Below, in pieces: positions 5,521 to 6,522 of a DNA stretch of 6,522 nucleotides. Each line of letters begins with the position of its first letter. Position 1 is the first letter of the stretch. The stretch comes from Lentisphaeria bacterium UBA1829 (GTDB lineage: Bacteria; Verrucomicrobiota; Lentisphaeria; Victivallales; UBA1829), in assembly GCA_002338895.1 (NCBI GenBank), contig DDJH01000226.1, forward strand, positions 1-6,522. Direction: 5' to 3'. A program made the translations under genes and the position numbers. The notes below the pieces were generated by a model. That model saw only the letters and a program-made list of their open reading frames with translations. It ran no database searches and had not been told where the DNA came from.

Positions 5521-5760
5521 ATGGCAATGGTCCAGAATAAAAAACGTCGCATGAAAAGACGGGTCGCGAAGCCGAAAATCTGCAGACTTTGTGAAAACAA
5601 GATCGCATACATCGACTTCAAGGACGCCGAGCTTCTCAAAAAGTTCCAGACAGAGAAAGGCCGCATTCTTCCGCGCCGCATTACAGGAACCTGCCTGAAG
5701 CATCAGAAGATGCTTGCGGTTGCCGTCAAGAGAGCCAGAATTGTCAGTCTTGTTCTCTAG
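5521..5760 (+). CDS. rpsR: Small ribosomal subunit protein bS18, zinc-binding (C+) form
   Basis: A 79-aa bS18, partner of bS6 in the 30S platform. A basic N-terminal stretch ([13 protein letters not shown]) leads to the core [27 protein letters not shown] at 31-57 and [19 protein letters not shown] at 61-79. Cys21-x2-Cys24 and Cys58-x2-His61 form a complete CxxC/CxxH set, which marks the zinc-binding paralogue type rather than the Cys-less one seen in some zinc-limited genomes. AGGAG (5508-5512) sits 8 nt before the ATG at 5521. It lies 42 nt after ssb and 32 nt before rplI. A T5 run immediately follows the stop, but no good stem precedes it. Confidence 0.96.
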   Translation: MAMVQNKKRRMKRRVAKPKICRLCENKIAYIDFKDAELLKKFQTEKGRILPRRITGTCLKHQKMLAVAVKRARIVSLVL

Positions 5761-5792
5761 TTTTTAACCTCTAACGATAAGGAAGACTAATT

Positions 5793-6245
5793 ATGGCCTC
5801 CATGAAACTGATCCTTCTGCAGGATGTTGAAGATCTCGGTCTTGCCGGCGAGGAAGTGCATGTTGCTCCCGGATATGCGAGAAACTATCTCATTCCGAGA
5901 AAACTTGCCGCCGTCGCGACAACCGCAGCGCTTCGTCAGCTTGCGGCCCGCAAGGAAAAAATCGAAGAACAGCGCAAAGCGGAACTCGAAGCCGCTCAGA
6001 ATGTTGCAGCGAAACTGCAGGAACTGGCTGTCGAACTTCATCTCCAGGCTTCCGATGACGGACACCTCTTCGGTTCCGTTACCGACCGCATGATCGCGGA
6101 CGCCATCGCGTCGCTCGGGGTGACGGTTCCCCATCAGAGAATCCATCTGGATTCCCAGATCCGTTCCTGCGGCGAATATGTCGTTGCAGTCAAACTGCAT
6201 CAGAAGGTGATTGTTGACGTCAAGGTCAACGTGGTTCGCGCCTGA
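5793..6245 (+). CDS. rplI: Large ribosomal subunit protein bL9
   Basis: Binds 23S rRNA near the base of the L1 stalk and helps maintain reading-frame fidelity. The 150-aa protein has the standard architecture. The N-terminal domain (MKLILLQDVEDLGLAGEEVHV at 4-24, then APGYARNYLIPRKLA at 25-39) carries the bL9 signature. A long connecting helix rich in Ala/Glu/Lys/Gln follows, at about 46-80. The C-terminal domain includes DGHLFGSVTDRMIADAI at about 89-105 and ends in VDVKVNVVRA. The ATG at 5793 is preceded by TAAGGA (5778-5783). The stop TGA (6243-6245) shares its last base with the dnaB ATG. The family is usually about 147-150 aa, so the gene is complete. Confidence 0.97.
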   Translation: MASMKLILLQDVEDLGLAGEEVHVAPGYARNYLIPRKLAAVATTAALRQLAARKEKIEEQRKAELEAAQNVAAKLQELAVELHLQASDDGHLFGSVTDRMIADAIASLGVTVPHQRIHLDSQIRSCGEYVVAVKLHQKVIVDVKVNVVRA

Positions 6246-6522
6246 TGCCCGATGCTGTGCAACAGAACGCCGCCGGGCTTCCTCCCGTGGCGGCGGATTA
6301 TCGTCCGCGGACGCTGAAAATAGCGTCCGCGGATGCTCTGCCTTTTGATCTGGAAGCGGAAAAGTCGGTGCTTTCCGCCATCTTTCTGGATCCTGCCAAT
6401 TTTACAACGGTTTCCTCTATTCTCGGGAGCGTCGCCACGCCTGAAACAAAAAAGAAAAAGGGCGTGAAGGAGAGTGCTCCGACAATTGGAAACCCCTTCT
6501 TCCGCCGTGTGGCTCAAGGGAC
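6245..6522 (+). CDS. dnaB: Replicative DNA helicase DnaB, N-terminal part (partial)
   Basis: The open frame continues off the right edge; 92 full codons are present. The diagnostic stretch is LPFDLEAEKSVLSAIFLDPANF at 32-53, the DnaB N-terminal-domain opening (usually LPxxxEAExxVLGxxLxDP). FFRRVAQG at 85-92 corresponds to the following DFYxxxHxxIF segment. Between them residues about 61-84 form a Lys/Thr/Gly-rich insertion (with TKKKKGVKE) not found in E. coli DnaB. The ATG overlaps the rplI stop (TGATG) without a strong ribosome-binding site, so translation is probably coupled to rplI, and rplI-dnaB is a widely conserved pair. The first 30 residues are a variable extension coinciding with two strong hairpins. 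ATPase motifs lie outside the window. Confidence 0.92.
   Translation, partial: MPDAVQQNAAGLPPVAADYRPRTLKIASADALPFDLEAEKSVLSAIFLDPANFTTVSSILGSVATPETKKKKGVKESAPTIGNPFFRRVAQG
6268..6295 (+). repeat. Inverted repeat / stem-loop I in early dnaB
   Basis: CGCCGCC (6268-6274) is perfectly complementary to GGCGGCG (6289-6295). Inside, GGG (6275-6277) pairs with CCC (6284-6286), leaving a CTTCCT loop and a two-base bulge (6287-6288). The ten GC pairs should be very stable in the mRNA. No T tract follows, so it is not a standard terminator. Confidence 0.6.
6302..6335 (+). repeat. Inverted repeat / stem-loop II in early dnaB
   Basis: Bases 6302-6315 pair with 6322-6335 as a 14-bp stem, thirteen Watson-Crick pairs and one G-U (6303 with 6334), around the loop GAAAAT (6316-6321). 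Each arm contains TCCGCGGA or a near form, itself palindromic. It begins 6 nt after stem-loop I and is the strongest hairpin in the window. It lies in codons about 20-31 of dnaB, before the conserved helicase domain, with no T tract after it. Confidence 0.7.

Noticed and set aside
5725..5770. Terminator after rpsR, because T5 follows the stop codon
   Set aside because: Only a four- to five-base stem with a long loop can be drawn before it, and rplI follows at 32 nt with its own ribosome-binding site.

Overview
The window is a dense, single-strand (+) stretch of core bacterial chromosome with no mobile element, CRISPR array, tRNA or rRNA that I can see. Base composition is GC-rich throughout. 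Gene content and order are typical of a chromosomal housekeeping locus. The GC-rich coding, the long lysine-bearing insertion in DnaB, the BD-FAE-like hydrolase and the TTGACA/TACATT-type promoter would fit an anaerobe or facultative anaerobe of the Verrucomicrobiota/Lentisphaerota (PVC) kind. That assignment is an inference from general familiarity and has not been tested by any search. The anaerobic ribonucleotide reductase pair does show a capacity for anaerobic life.

Left part (1-1895): the last 18 codons of nrdD (anaerobic ribonucleotide reductase), then nrdG (its radical-SAM activase), a cytoplasmic alpha/beta hydrolase resembling acetylxylan/feruloyl esterases, and a YraN (UPF0102) family nuclease-like protein. 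Gaps are short (33, 16 and 43 nt), so these could be one transcript.

Middle (1884-2128): a consensus-like promoter, whose -35 lies in the last codons of yraN, drives a leader of about 210 nt. The leader holds several nested inverted repeats and a short GC stem followed by eight T residues. It looks like a structured, possibly attenuating, 5' UTR of prs and is the least explained part of the window.

Right part (2129-6522): prs - rplY(ctc) - pth - rpsF - ssb - rpsR - rplI - dnaB (partial). This joins two widely conserved blocks, prs/ctc/pth and rpsF/ssb/rpsR/rplI/dnaB. Together they link PRPP (nucleotide precursor) supply, 5S rRNA binding and translation rescue with small-subunit and large-subunit protein synthesis and the replicative helicase. 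Internal signals suggest the block is subdivided: a perfect hairpin over the prs stop and a second hairpin plus T6 before rplY, an extended -10 inside pth ahead of rpsF, and two strong stem-loops in the first codons of dnaB. dnaB starts by a TGATG overlap with rplI and runs off the right edge.
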